64,000 nucleotides of DNA, from NCBI RefSeq assembly GCF_002356295.1, contig NZ_AP018042.1, positions 1,768,361 to 1,832,360 on the forward strand, read 5' to 3'. The notes below the pieces were generated by a model. The model made no database searches. It was not told the origin of the DNA and saw only the letters and a list, made by a program, of their open reading frames with translations. Position 1 is the stretch's first letter, and each line of letters starts with the position of its first letter. Shown piece after piece: positions 28,051 through 36,926 of this stretch. Both the position numbers and the translations under genes were made by a program. This DNA comes from Labilibaculum antarcticum (GTDB lineage Bacteria; Bacteroidota; Bacteroidia; Bacteroidales; Marinifilaceae).

Positions 28051-28086
28051 ATTACTATATGTAATTTGGAAAACCATGTCAGTAAA

Positions 28087-28134
28087 TAAAAAAAAGAGCT
28101 TTTGAAAATCCTTTATACGATCATCAAAAGCTCT
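28087..28134 (-). terminator. intrinsic terminator of the acetyltransferase gene
   Basis: Perfect 11-base arms, AGAGCTTTTGA and TCAAAAGCTCT, flank an 18-base loop. On the minus strand the stem is followed by a run of eight T. It lies 36 bases after the stop of the gene at 28170. Confidence 0.8.
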
Positions 28135-28169
28135 AAAGACTGAATCCAATATTCATTACTAATTTTTAA

Positions 28170-28694
28170 TTATTCATTTCTACTTAGTTTATACCAGGTA
28201 ATATCATCACCCTGATAATTGAATTTTTCCACCAACTGCAAACCTAACTTGTCCAATACACGTTGCGATTTCAGATTGCTAAGCAAGGTCATGCTGTAAA
28301 TTTCGGGAATTTTCACTTCGGTAAAAGCATATTCAATAGCCGCCTTCGTAGCTTCGGTGATGTATCCTTTTCCCCAATACTTGCGCAACAATCTAAATTT
28401 CAGATTATAAAAATTACTATGACCATTCTGGTTTTCCTTTTCAAATTTAAAACCAGTCCAGCCAATAAAATTCCCCGATTCCTTTTCAATAATTGCCCAA
28501 CGACCAATGCCATTTTTTTTGTACTGTTCCTGAATCGATTCAATCATCTTTTTACTTTGCTCAATATTACGAATTGGCTTACGTCCTAAAAATTTATAAA
28601 CCTCAGCATCGGAATCCATTTCAAACATGCTTTCGGCATCGGTTGGCAATATTTCCCGTAGATATAATCTTTCTGTTTCAATCAATATTTTCAT
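28170..28694 (-). CDS. GNAT family N-acetyltransferase
   Basis: 174 aa. It opens with the RimJ/RimL-type MKILIETERLYLREI strand. The acetyl-CoA loop follows as KYWGKGYITEATKAAI (about 105-120), then the LLSNLKSQRVLDKLGL segment. I choose the ATG at 28694 over one seven codons upstream because an AAGGAGAG Shine-Dalgarno-like stretch lies at the right distance before it, which is unusual in this window. Substrate unknown. It is a single gene with its own terminator, not closely related to the acetyltransferase at 11534 beyond the fold. Confidence 0.88.
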   Translation of the reverse strand: MKILIETERLYLREILPTDAESMFEMDSDAEVYKFLGRKPIRNIEQSKKMIESIQEQYKKNGIGRWAIIEKESGNFIGWTGFKFEKENQNGHSNFYNLKFRLLRKYWGKGYITEATKAAIEYAFTEVKIPEIYSMTLLSNLKSQRVLDKLGLQLVEKFNYQGDDITWYKLSRNE

Positions 28695-28933
28695 TCTTAG
28701 CTCTCCTTTGTACATTACAAAAAATCAATATTTTTAATCTCGCACATATCCATCAAATGTGCAAATTTTTTTCACTTAAAATTCTTATTTAGACTAAATT
28801 ATAACATTTAAGTAAGTTTCAATTCATATTCCACACTCAACCTAGGATATCTGCCCCTTGAATTATTCGATGTTTGAAAATAAAACTTTCTGAAATTTAA
28901 AGCCACCACTTCGAGCACTTAGTGGTTAGAAAA

Positions 28934-28966
28934 CAAAAAAAGCGACAGTTCTTTCGAACCATCGCT
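28934..28966 (-). terminator. intrinsic terminator of ppa
   Basis: AGCGA and TCGCT close a stem whose inner arms GTTC and GAAC pair around a TTTC loop. On the minus strand it is followed by seven T, 48 bases after the ppa stop. The remainder of the gap 28695-29014 shows no gene. Confidence 0.75.
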
Positions 28967-29014
28967 TCATATCGCTTTCTAATTTGTAATTACTATTTCG
29001 TAATTAGTAATTTA

Positions 29015-29686
29015 TTAAACATGTCTTAGAATATCTTCCAAATTCTCAAATTTGGTTTTGTAATCATTCATCGACCGGATAATTACTTCGTGAGCTTCTT
29101 CAACACCATAAACATGTGTAATTTCAGCTTCGCTTTCCAAACCTGGCATATCCTTATAGGTCAAGAAATAATGTTTTAAACGACCTACAACCACATCCGA
29201 ACAATCCGAAATATCCTGATATGAACCATAAGTAGCATCATTCATCAAAACAGCAATAATCTTATCATCGGCCTCTTTTCCGTCAATCATTCGAAAACCA
29301 CCAATCGGGCGAACCTCCGCAATAATATCACCGTGCGATATCACTTTTTCAGTCAAAATACAAATATCCAAAGGATCCAAATCACCCTGAACATTTTCCT
29401 TACCCGATTTTTCGCTGCAGAATTCTCCAACCGATTTTCCACAATAAGTTTGTGGTAAAAATCCATACAAAGCAGGAACTACATTCGAATATTTCTGAGG
29501 ACGATCAATCTTTAAATAACCACTCGTTTTGTCCACTTCATACTTAACCGTATCAGTAGGAACCATTTCAATAAAAGCCATTACCGAATTCGGCGCATTG
29601 TCTCCAACATCTATTCCATGCCATGGATGCGACTTGTAACGCAATCCCAATAATCTTGCGATAGGATCATTCAATTTGTTTCCCAT
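29015..29686 (-). CDS. ppa: inorganic pyrophosphatase (family I)
   Basis: 223 aa. It hydrolyses pyrophosphate to phosphate in the cytoplasm, pulling biosynthetic reactions forward. The DLDPLDICIL segment is the family I metal-binding signature (D-x-D-P-x-D). A KIDRPQKYS stretch and the KHYFLTYKDMP region support the fold. The protein is longer than the E. coli enzyme (about 175 aa), matching the extended family I type common in Bacteroidota. It has its own promoter (29747-29775) and terminator (28934-28966), so it is monocistronic. Confidence 0.93.
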   Translation of the reverse strand: MGNKLNDPIARLLGLRYKSHPWHGIDVGDNAPNSVMAFIEMVPTDTVKYEVDKTSGYLKIDRPQKYSNVVPALYGFLPQTYCGKSVGEFCSEKSGKENVQGDLDPLDICILTEKVISHGDIIAEVRPIGGFRMIDGKEADDKIIAVLMNDATYGSYQDISDCSDVVVGRLKHYFLTYKDMPGLESEAEITHVYGVEEAHEVIIRSMNDYKTKFENLEDILRHV

Positions 29687-29746
29687 AGTAGGTTTTTCTT
29701 TTTAAGCTACGTTTTTTAGCACAACGATCTTAATATTTAGGTAAAG

Positions 29747-29775
29747 CAAATGTAAGAAAACAATATAAAAAACAA
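29747..29775 (-). promoter_or_regulatory. Bacteroidota-type promoter of ppa
   Basis: On the minus strand TTG (29775-29773) is followed after 18 bases by TACATTTG (29754-29747), matching the -33 TTTG and -7 TAnnTTTG pattern of the Bacteroidota housekeeping sigma factor. The -7 box lies about 60 bases before the ppa ATG. Confidence 0.65.
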
Positions 29776-29835
29776 CCTATTCGTCTTTTTCTTTTCCCTT
29801 AAATCTGAGAAATGAGTGTTTATCGCCATACTAAT

Positions 29836-29946
29836 GTGGGGGTTTCCTCCTTTTAGTCGGCCGGGCTTTTCGTTCCAAGTCCTCGCCATCCCCCCCACCT
29901 GCCAAATATGCCTGCGGGCTTTCCTCTTCAATCCCTAACCCATCCC
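29836..29946 (-). ncRNA. candidate structured RNA or dispersed element, copy 1
   Basis: Read on the minus strand, this stretch contains GGGATTGAAGAGGAAAGCCC and, after a variable middle, GGCGAGGACTTGGAACGAAAA followed by GCCCGGCCGACTAAAAGGAGG. The same ordered blocks recur on the plus strand at 50591-50695. G/C-rich arms can form at least two hairpins. It may correspond to a published Bacteroidota RNA family such as Flavo-1, which I cannot check here. It lies upstream of the ppa promoter on the same strand. Confidence 0.5.
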
Positions 29947-30007
29947 TGCCCCAAATTTCCATTTCAATTGTTTTTATGGCATCCACAATTTATATCATCA
30001 AACAAAA

Positions 30008-30139
30008 ACGCACACGCCATGGCATGACCCTACAAATAATCAATCAAAACAGATTGGTTCAATGCAATTACCAATCTATTTGGTAACACCGTAGGGATAC
30101 GACATGTCGTATCCTTTAGGACATGTCGTATCCTTTAGG
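30008..30139. repeat. solitary inverted pair of GTAGGG-footed palindromes
   Basis: One unit of the 31.6-32.95 kb array family. The CACGCCATGGCATGACCCTAC half is centred near 30020. The GTAGGGATACGACATGTCGT half follows at 30091-30115. A 19-base direct duplication (ACATGTCGTATCCTTTAGG, 30102 and 30121) extends the second half. Confidence 0.8.
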
Positions 30140-30184
30140 ACATTTAGAGGTATCAATTACCTCCGATTTTAACACGGCCCAACA

Positions 30185-30278
30185 AAAACAAATCCTCTGC
30201 CTAAAGCCAAAAACAAAAAATCGCAGCTCCTGCTGATTTGCAATCAGCAGGTTTCGAGTTGGGGATCTGCGATCCCAT
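30185..30278. repeat. composite repeat: half hairpin element plus CTGCTGATTTGCA element
   Basis: A left half of the CCTCTGCCTAAAGCC family is followed by CAGCTCCTGCTGATTTGCAA, a CAGCAGG arm and GGGGATCTGCGATCCC. The same two elements occur joined in the same order at 33615-33708, so they move or duplicate as a unit. It contains two hairpins. Confidence 0.75.
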
Positions 30279-30343
30279 TTCACCAGATTATATTCTCCCA
30301 TCCCTACTAAATTCAGGTCAATTCCCTAAAAGTCCATTCCCAT

Positions 30344-30549
30344 TTGCAGGAGACTGGTTTGAACACTTCAACATGCATTCCCGCGTGAAGGCAATGTGCT
30401 CCGAATCAGCTAAACTGCCTTCCCAAATTCGGGAACCCACTACCAAATGCTCCAAGGCCGATTCCCAACTTCGGGAACACGGTCTGGAGGCTTCCCGACA
30501 GACGGCCCTCTTGCGGGAAGCTGCTTCGAAGGCTTCCGAGCCTGTTCCC
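30344..30549. other. unexplained GC-richer tract with TTCCC/GGGAA motifs
   Basis: The tract is visibly less AT-rich than its surroundings and repeats short dyads (TTCCCAAATTCGGGAA, TTCCCAACTTCGGGAA, TTCCCGACAG..GCGGGAA) at roughly 50-60-base intervals. Open frames exist on both strands but neither resembles a protein and both run through the dyads. It ends at a strong terminator. Confidence 0.5.
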
Positions 30550-30589
30550 AAAAAAAGGAGCGTAGTTTGAATCATTCAAACTACGCTCC
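30550..30589 (-). terminator. intrinsic terminator after the gene at 30637
   Basis: GGAGCGTAGTTTGAA and TTCAAACTACGCTCC form a perfect 15-base-pair stem with a three-base loop. On the minus strand it is followed by seven T. This is among the strongest hairpins in the window, 47 bases after the stop at 30637. Confidence 0.85.
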
Positions 30590-30636
30590 TGCTGCAGGCA
30601 ATGCATTTCTGTCAGTGAAAACTTAATTTGCCCTTT

Positions 30637-31311
30637 CTACAAAGCTTCCGCTTCACTAATAACCTCTTCAATTATTTTTCTCCTTCCACCCGATGGCTTT
30701 GGAAACAGACGATTGGCATGGTTCTTTCCAAATAATTTCACGGCATCCAAATAATTAAATTCGTACTGCTCACGCAAAGCAGCCTGAGCCAACTGCTCCT
30801 GGGCAAAAGCAGTATTCTCATCCGAAACAGCCTCTTGGTGTGATGCTATCGCCTGCCGCGATGCATCAATTGCAGTGCGTAAAATTTTAACATGACTAAG
30901 CAAAGCGTGTTCCTCGCCTAAAGATTGCAGACGAACCAATAACTGATCGGCCTTATCTACCTCCTTACTAAAAGAAGCATCGGTGATACTCGATGGTGGC
31001 CCATCGGGAAATAACATCTCAAATACCGATCGACCCGGATTACTTCTATCGTATTGTTTTGCACTATCAGCCAAATTTTTAATGCTATCATCTAAAATAC
31101 CATCGTGCAGTACAATACCATCGTAGGCAGAATAGCGCAACTTTACTTTTTCAAAACGATAATTGACTTTAATTTGCAGGTCTTCAATTTTTGGTTCGAT
31201 GTTTCGAGCCAAACTTTTGGCTCCCTTAGTTTGCTGGCACAAACGTACATGTCTTTCACTATAACTAATGTGCGATTCGGAGGACATCTTGTCCCGTAAT
31301 AATGTTGCCAT
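30637..31311 (-). CDS. hypothetical protein, mostly helical
   Basis: 224 aa, not recognised. There is no signal peptide or membrane helix. The sequence is charged and largely helical, with an Ala/Glu-rich region (about 150-190: AFAQEQLAQAALREQYEF) and a short basic stretch PSGGRRK near the C-terminus. It contains no cysteine cluster or known catalytic motif. It stands alone in the accessory region between ppa and yifB, with a strong terminator at 30550-30589, which supports a real transcription unit. The start ATG is the first in frame. Function unknown. Confidence 0.7.
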   Translation of the reverse strand: MATLLRDKMSSESHISYSERHVRLCQQTKGAKSLARNIEPKIEDLQIKVNYRFEKVKLRYSAYDGIVLHDGILDDSIKNLADSAKQYDRSNPGRSVFEMLFPDGPPSSITDASFSKEVDKADQLLVRLQSLGEEHALLSHVKILRTAIDASRQAIASHQEAVSDENTAFAQEQLAQAALREQYEFNYLDAVKLFGKNHANRLFPKPSGGRRKIIEEVISEAEAL

Positions 31312-31610
31312 AATTTAAATACTTAAAGGTTATTTTATTACAATTTAATTGATAATTATTCAATCCATTTAAAATAGCCGATCTCAGCTCTCCACCTTCA
31401 GGAAATACTCCTTCTGCAACACTCCATTCACCACTCAATCAATCGCTTTACATCCTTTTTTAGGATCGGATCAATAAATATAAAACAATACATATGATAA
31501 ACAATCTGTTTTTTAGATTAATTATGCGGTAAAATACACTTTTTTTTATTTGCACATCTAGAAACATAGCATGTCTGCAATTTATTCAACACAATTACCA
31601 ATCTATTCGT
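31312..31610. other. AT-rich intergenic sequence
   Basis: This is the promoter side of the gene at 30637. I see long T and A runs but no gene, no convincing promoter and no repeat until the palindrome array begins. Confidence 0.5.
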
Positions 31611-32950
31611 CAATGCCGCAGGCATACGACATGTCCTATCCGCAATTCAGATCTTCGCATTCAACGCAATCCAAAATTACAAACCACAAAAAATGCACAC
31701 ACCATGGCATGACCCTACGCAATTCAATCAAAACACATTCGTTCAAAACAATTTCCAATCTCATTCGGTAATGCTGTAGGGATACGACATGTCGTATCCA
31801 CAATTCCAATCATCGCATTCAACAGAATCCGAAATTACAAACCACAAAAAAAGGTCACGCCATGGCATGACATTACGCAATTCAATCAAAACACATTCGT
31901 TCAAAACAATTTCCAATCTCATTCGTCAATGCCGCAGACATACGACATGTCCTATCCACAATTCAGCTCATCGCATTCAAGGCAATCCGAAATTACAAAC
32001 CACAAAAAAAGCACAAGCCACGGAATGACCCTACAAACATTCACTCAAAACACATTGGTTCAATGCAATTACCAATCTATTTGGTAACGCCGTAGGGATA
32101 CGACATGTCCTATCCACAATTCATATCATCACATTCACGCAATTTCTAACCAACAAAAAAAGTCACGCCATGGCATGACCCTACGCAATTCAATCAAAAC
32201 ACATTCGTTCAATGCAATTACCAATCTATTTGGTAACGCCGTAGGGATACGACATGTCGTATCCGCAATTCAGATCATCGCATTCAACAGAATCCGAAAT
32301 TACAAACCACAAAAAATGCACACACCATGACATGACCCTACGCAATTCAATCAAAACACATTCGTTCAAAACAATTTCCAATCTCATTCGGTAATGCTGT
32401 AGGGATACGACATGTCGTATCCACAATTCCGATCATCGCATTCACGCAATTTCTAACCAACAAAAAACGCACAAGCCATGGCATGACCCTACAAATATTC
32501 AATCAAAACAAATTGATTCAATACAATTACCAATCTATTTGGTAATGCCGTAGGGATACGACATGTCGTATCCGCATTTCACATGATCACATTCACGCAA
32601 TTTCTAACCAACAAAAAAAGTCACGCCATGGCATGACCCTACAAATATTCAATCAAAACACATTGGTTCAATGCAATTACCAATCTATTTGGTAACGCCT
32701 TAGGGATACGACATAACGTATCCACAATTCAGATCATCACATTCAACGCAATCCGAAATTACAAACCACAAAAAACGCACAAGCCATGGCATGACCCTAC
32801 AAATATTCAATCAAAACAAATTGATTCAATACAATTACCAATCTATTTAGTAACACCGTAGGGATACGACATGTCGTATCCGAATTCATATCATCAAATT
32901 CCAAAACATCAAACAAAAAACGCACACGATATGGCATTACCCTACAATCA
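31611..32950. repeat. nine-unit array of paired GTAGGG-footed palindromes
   Basis: Nine ATACGACATGTCGTAT-type palindromes have cores at 31628, 31786, 31944, 32102, 32251, 32409, 32560, 32710 and 32868. They alternate with nine GCCATGGC-type palindromes with cores at 31703, 31861, 32019, 32169, 32326, 32477, 32627, 32784 and 32930. The unit is 146-158 bases. The first type has GTAGGG on its left and the second has CCCTAC on its right, so the two face each other as inverted repeats. The linkers are also conserved (CCAATCTATTTGGTAA, TCAATCAAAACA). Short open frames across the units are repeat translations, not genes. Confidence 0.92.
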
Positions 32951-33016
32951 ATAATTGAATGCAAAATATCCCGTAGGGATTATATGTTTATAGGAAATGA
33001 TGGTGAGGAAATCGTA

Positions 33017-33084
33017 CGACTCCTTCGGAGTCGAATCATGCAGGCTGATTCTCCTGCTATAGACATATGAATCCGAAGGATTCA
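33017..33084. repeat. two short perfect hairpins after the array
   Basis: CGACTCCTTCGGAGTCG (33017-33033) and TGAATCCGAAGGATTCA (33068-33084) are perfect 17-base hairpins with a three-base loop and related stems. The second includes the TGA stop of the minus-strand gene at 33082 and could help end its transcript. Confidence 0.65.
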
Positions 33085-33555
33085 AATTAAAAGATCATTA
33101 TCCTTAAGAATCCTATCAATCAAAGAATTCATCTTTTCCTTAATCAAAAAACACCCTATAATATATACTAACACACTTAGAGAACTTAATAGCAACAAAC
33201 CAAAAACCAATGAATACCCAAAATAAAACCACGCAATAAATCCAACCACAACTCCAAACAAAACTGACATAAATAGGAGGTACTCCAAATTTATTTTCCA
33301 CGAAATTTTAATTTCATTAGAAGACTTTTCTGAGAAATAAATTTCTCCCTCCCGTAACAATTTCATGGCATCGCTTTTATTCTCACCTAAATCAGTGGAA
33401 TTTTTTCTGATATTTTTGAAACAAATTTTATTAGCATGTATTTCTGAACGGACATTCATCCTATCCAAGTACCCAATCACAGAATTGTTCAATCTCTCGC
33501 AATTAGCCAAATAATCACCACTAACAATGAGACTCTTTCTTAAATACAAAAACAT
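33082..33555 (-). CDS. hypothetical membrane protein with two helices
   Basis: 157 aa, not recognised. Residues 1-85 are charged and probably cytoplasmic. Two hydrophobic segments follow (about 92-112, LLFMSVLFGVVVGFIAWFYF, and about 115-137, LVFGLLLLSSLSVLVYIIGC), then a short charged tail. There is no signal peptide. It lies between the palindrome array and the membrane/Cys-rich gene pair at 33.7-35.2 kb, all on the same strand, but it is separated from them by repeats so a shared operon is uncertain. Function unknown. Confidence 0.65.
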   Translation of the reverse strand: MFLYLRKSLIVSGDYLANCERLNNSVIGYLDRMNVRSEIHANKICFKNIRKNSTDLGENKSDAMKLLREGEIYFSEKSSNEIKISWKINLEYLLFMSVLFGVVVGFIAWFYFGYSLVFGLLLLSSLSVLVYIIGCFLIKEKMNSLIDRILKDNDLLI

Positions 33556-33585
33556 ATAATTAATAATTAGCTTACGAGAATTTAC

Positions 33586-33712
33586 AAATTGCCTCGGGTT
33601 TTAACCCAAGCTAATAAAAATCCTCTGCCTTAAGCCAGAGGCAAAGAATAGCAGCTCCTGCTGATTTGCAAGCCGCAGGTTTCGAGCTGGGGATCTGTGA
33701 TCCCTATTTTAT
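33586..33712. repeat. composite dispersed repeats
   Basis: A CCTCGGGTTTTAACCCAAG hairpin half and a CCTCTGCCTTAAGCCAGAGG hairpin are followed by CAGCTCCTGCTGATTTGCAA and GGGGATCTGTGATCCC. This is the second copy of the composite element at 30185-30278. Confidence 0.75.
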
Positions 33713-33736
33713 TAAATAGATAGGAAATCCGGATAT

Positions 33737-34864
33737 TTAACTCGTGTGACAAGCACTATTGCAATAGTTACAACCATTCACTTGGTTATAGGATTTTTTA
33801 GCTTCTTTCATTGCATCACGACAATTATTGAAATGTCCCAAATATTTCCTATTTTCAGAACTGGGAAGATAAGAACAACTAGATTTATGAACTTCATGAT
33901 CCCCATTTGATTGTGCATTAATATTCACATAGTATTCTCCTGAAAATGTCTCTGAAGAAGTATTATCAAATAAAGAATTGTTCAATAAATACTCTCTTAA
34001 CTCTTTTCCAAATTCTGTAAAAGTAAAACGATTACTGCCATCATCAAATTCCTTTTCTATAGTAATTAAATCTGCTAACAGTAGCTCGTCTGAATCCTTA
34101 TCTAATTCTCGTACTCCTTTCTTCAAAATTTCAATACTAAAATCATTAAATAAATTGATAAGATCTTTGTCTCTAAGTATTTTCTTTATTCTTTTAGCAT
34201 ATTTCCCTTGAAAATTATCTTGATCTTTATCTAAATTATCCGGTAAACTTGATGAATTACCTTTTTCTATTACTTCATCAGCTTTCTTTTGTAAATCAGC
34301 TATCCCAATAGCAGATAAATCACTCTCATGAAGCGAATTATTTATCAAAGCATTGTTTAACTTCTCTTGTAAGTCATCTATTATTTTCTGTTTATCTTTA
34401 AGTTTATTATCTAGGTCATCAACTTTATTCTGATTATGTAATTTTGCTTCTAGCTCATCATCATACCTTTTCTGAATACTCTCTGTTGCTTTTACTTGGT
34501 TATCAAATTTTTCTTTTTGAACAATCTTATAAGGAGCAACCAGTCTTGTCCCCCATGGTTTAAGTATATCATCTGATGCTAAAACAATTAAACGAGTCAA
34601 ATTTATTAAAATATAGGTGAAAAGTAGTACTCCAATTGCCCATAGTATACACCATAAAAGATTTATAATAAAAGGCCAAGGCTCCAAAAGAGTACCAATA
34701 AAATTAAGCCTTGCACCAGGTAATTTAGTTTTCTCAAAAGTAAAAACCGTATAAATAAATTTATAATTATGGAATAACCAAACAATAATGAGGGTTCCAA
34801 AAAACGGATTTGTTATTTTAGAATTGATATTATCTTTAAAGGAAACAAAAAGTTCTTTAACCAT
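33737..34864 (-). CDS. membrane-anchored coiled-coil protein with C-terminal Cys/His module
   Basis: 375 aa from the ATG at 34864; an in-frame ATG 19 codons earlier is possible, but that stretch is lysine/AT-rich. Two hydrophobic regions (about 23-41 and 65-91) anchor it. A coiled coil (about 116-172) follows. Next is a helical domain ending FTEFGKELREYLL (about 215-300) that looks like a winged helix. The last 65 residues (311-375) form a Cys/His-rich module with EVH..C..C..C..C..CH spacing. That module is about three-quarters identical to the stand-alone protein at 35006. The family is unknown. The N-terminal layout loosely recalls SieB-like membrane exclusion proteins, but that is only a suggestion. 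Confidence 0.75.
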   Translation of the reverse strand: MVKELFVSFKDNINSKITNPFFGTLIIVWLFHNYKFIYTVFTFEKTKLPGARLNFIGTLLEPWPFIINLLWCILWAIGVLLFTYILINLTRLIVLASDDILKPWGTRLVAPYKIVQKEKFDNQVKATESIQKRYDDELEAKLHNQNKVDDLDNKLKDKQKIIDDLQEKLNNALINNSLHESDLSAIGIADLQKKADEVIEKGNSSSLPDNLDKDQDNFQGKYAKRIKKILRDKDLINLFNDFSIEILKKGVRELDKDSDELLLADLITIEKEFDDGSNRFTFTEFGKELREYLLNNSLFDNTSSETFSGEYYVNINAQSNGDHEVHKSSCSYLPSSENRKYLGHFNNCRDAMKEAKKSYNQVNGCNYCNSACHTS

Positions 34865-34956
34865 AGCCAGTTTTTTTTTTGATTTTGCAATTCCAAATAT
34901 AACAATATATCTACTAAACAAATAAAAATTCTGGCAACTGTTCGTAACACAAAACT

Positions 34957-34979
34957 AAAGCCACGAAAACTGTGGCTTT
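34957..34979 (-). terminator. hairpin after the 68-residue gene
   Basis: AAAGCCAC and GTGGCTTT pair perfectly around a seven-base loop, 27 bases after the stop of the gene at 35006, with T-rich sequence on both sides. It probably separates that gene from the one at 33737. Confidence 0.6.
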
Positions 34980-35005
34980 TAATTTAGAGTCAACTGATCA
35001 ACACA

Positions 35006-35212
35006 TTAACTCGTGTGACAAGCTTTAGAGCAATAGTAACAACCGTTCGCTTGGTTGTAGGTTTTCTTTGCTTCAGTAACTGCATCTTTACAATTAGTGA
35101 AATAACCTAAATCCTTCCTGTTTTCAGGATTAGGAAGATAAGAGCATCCAGACTCATGCACTTCATGATCTCCGTTTGCTTGGGCATTTTTATTCACATA
35201 GTAACTAGCCAT
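35006..35212 (-). CDS. small Cys/His-rich protein, stand-alone version of the neighbouring module
   Basis: 68 aa, with no signal peptide. Cys 23, 41, 58, 61 and 65 and His 16, 19 and 66 are spaced as a probable metal-binding or disulfide unit. It ends NGCYYCSKACHTS. Forty-eight of 65 aligned residues, including all Cys and these His, are identical to the C-terminus of the protein encoded next (33737-34864). The DNA is also alike, so duplication or fusion is fairly recent. The ATG follows an AT-rich leader with no Shine-Dalgarno site. I do not know a function; binding the same partner as the membrane protein is a guess. Confidence 0.8.
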   Translation of the reverse strand: MASYYVNKNAQANGDHEVHESGCSYLPNPENRKDLGYFTNCKDAVTEAKKTYNQANGCYYCSKACHTS

Positions 35213-35330
35213 GTTTTTAAATATTTAATAGTTTTTCCATTCAAGTTTATAGGTCTGAATAGTTCACCTTCATTTAATAAGTAGTACCAAAAAGTCCCCT
35301 TTAGGGGATTTAGGGGTTAATACATGAAAA

Positions 35331-35356
35331 GGTCACGCCATGGCATGACCCTACAA
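35331..35356. repeat. solitary GCCATGGC-type palindrome
   Basis: GGTCACGCCATGGCATGACC followed by CTAC is one half-unit of the 31.6 kb array family. It lies 30 bases after the yifB stop and may contribute to termination. Confidence 0.7.
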
Positions 35357-35387
35357 ATATTATTAATTCTTAATTTCTAATTACCTC

Positions 35388-36926
35388 TCACCCTCCCCAA
35401 CCATCGCGATCTAAACTGCGGTATTGAATGGCTTCGGCCAGGTGGTCGGTTTCGATGTTTTCAGAGCCTTCCAAGTCGGCAATGGTGCGCGAAACTTTTA
35501 AAATTCTATCGTAAGCACGAGCCGAAAGACCAACCTTTTCCATGGCGGTTTTTAGCAGTTGGTTGCCTTCCTCGTTTGGCAGACAATGTTTTCGCAACAA
35601 TTTCGAACTCATCTGCGCATTGCAATGAACGCCATCGTGTTCCTCAAATCGCTTCTCTTGAACTTGTCGGGCTTTTTCAACCCGCAGCCTAACCAATTCG
35701 CTCTTTTCCGACAAGCGCTGATCCGATATTTTATCGAAAGAAACGGGAACTACCTCAATGTGAATGTCAATGCGATCCAAAAGCGGACCGCTAATTTTAC
35801 TCAGGTATTTTTGCACCATTCCCGGGCCACACAGGCAATCTTTATCGGGGTGGTTGTAGTAGCCGCACGGACAAGGATTCATGGAAGCAATCAGCATGGT
35901 GCTGGCAGGGTATTCAATGGTACATTTAGCTCTCGATATGGTGATTGTTCTGTCCTCCAAAGGTTGACGCATTACCTCCAGCACGGTTCGTCTGAATTCG
36001 GGCAACTCATCTAAAAACAGCACTCCATTGTGCGCTAAAGATATTTCACCAGGCATCGGAAATGTTCCTCCACCGACTAAAGCGACGTCCGAAATTGTAT
36101 GATGGGGACTTCGAAACGGCCTTTGCGTCATCAGGGCACTGTTCTTTTCCAAGGTGCCGGCCACCGAGTGTATTTTTGTTGTTTCCAATGCTTCCTGCAG
36201 TGTTAGCGGAGGCAAAATGCCTGATATTCGTTTGGCCAGCATGGTTTTTCCAGCTCCGGGAGGTCCAATCATAATAATATTGTGTCCGCCAGCTGCAGCA
36301 ATCTCCAAAGCCCGTTTCACATTCTCCTGCCCCTTTACATCGGCAAAATCGTGAGGAAAATTATTTAAGTGCGCATAAAACTCAGCTCGCGTATCCACTT
36401 CGGTTGGCGGAATTACCAAATCGCCTTTCAAAAATTCGATTACCTCTTTAATATTGTCGGCTCCAATCACTTTTAACTTGTCAACGACAGCCGCTTCCCG
36501 TGCATTCGCTTTGGGTAAAATTAATCCTTCAAAACCTTCTTCTCTCGCCTGAATAGCCATGGGCAAAACGCCTTTTATGGGAACCAAACTGCCATCGAGC
36601 GAGAGTTCGCCCATAATAATGTAATTACCGAGCACCTCACAATTTATTTGCTCGGTTGCTGTCAGTATTCCTATCGCCAAAGGCAAATCGTAAGCCGATC
36701 CTTCTTTTCGAATATCGGCAGGAGCCATATTAATGATGATCTTTTTACCGGGAATCTTGTAACCAACCTCGCGCAAGGCTGAATCGATTCGCTGCTGACT
36801 TTCCTTTACGGCATTATCGGGCAATCCGACCAGAGAAAAGCGAACCCCGGGAAAAACATTCACCTCTATTGTAATTGTAGTGGCATGAATACCATACACC
36901 GCACTTCCGTAGGTTTTAACAAGCAT
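35388..36926 (-). CDS. comM: YifB/ComM-family Mg-chelatase-like AAA ATPase
   Basis: 512 aa, the family's normal length. An N-terminal ChlI-like/Lon-protease-fold domain (residues 1-170, starting [20 protein letters not shown]) is followed by an AAA+ module. That module has Walker [10 protein letters not shown] (about 219-227), Walker B FLDELPEF and a Cys-rich insert ([20 protein letters not shown]), then the C-terminal Mg-chelatase domain. In naturally competent bacteria ComM is a helicase aiding branch migration during transformation; elsewhere the role is unclear. Single gene on the minus strand. Confidence 0.92.
   Translation of the reverse strand: MLVKTYGSAVYGIHATTITIEVNVFPGVRFSLVGLPDNAVKESQQRIDSALREVGYKIPGKKIIINMAPADIRKEGSAYDLPLAIGILTATEQINCEVLGNYIIMGELSLDGSLVPIKGVLPMAIQAREEGFEGLILPKANAREAAVVDKLKVIGADNIKEVIEFLKGDLVIPPTEVDTRAEFYAHLNNFPHDFADVKGQENVKRALEIAAAGGHNIIMIGPPGAGKTMLAKRISGILPPLTLQEALETTKIHSVAGTLEKNSALMTQRPFRSPHHTISDVALVGGGTFPMPGEISLAHNGVLFLDELPEFRRTVLEVMRQPLEDRTITISRAKCTIEYPASTMLIASMNPCPCGYYNHPDKDCLCGPGMVQKYLSKISGPLLDRIDIHIEVVPVSFDKISDQRLSEKSELVRLRVEKARQVQEKRFEEHDGVHCNAQMSSKLLRKHCLPNEEGNQLLKTAMEKVGLSARAYDRILKVSRTIADLEGSENIETDHLAEAIQYRSLDRDGWGG

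Noticed and set aside
30238-30575. Overlapping frames of 85-110 codons on both strands
   Set aside because: Composition is unlike protein, the frames run through dyads and a terminator, and both strands are open because the tract is stop-poor.
31571-32028. Open frames encoding SYPQFQSSHSTESEITNHKK-like peptides
   Set aside because: They are translations of the palindrome array units, repeat in every unit and have no start context or homology expectation.
31611-32950. CRISPR-like array of regularly spaced palindromes
   Set aside because: The intervals between palindromes are themselves repeated and not unique, there are two alternating palindrome types, and no cas gene is near.
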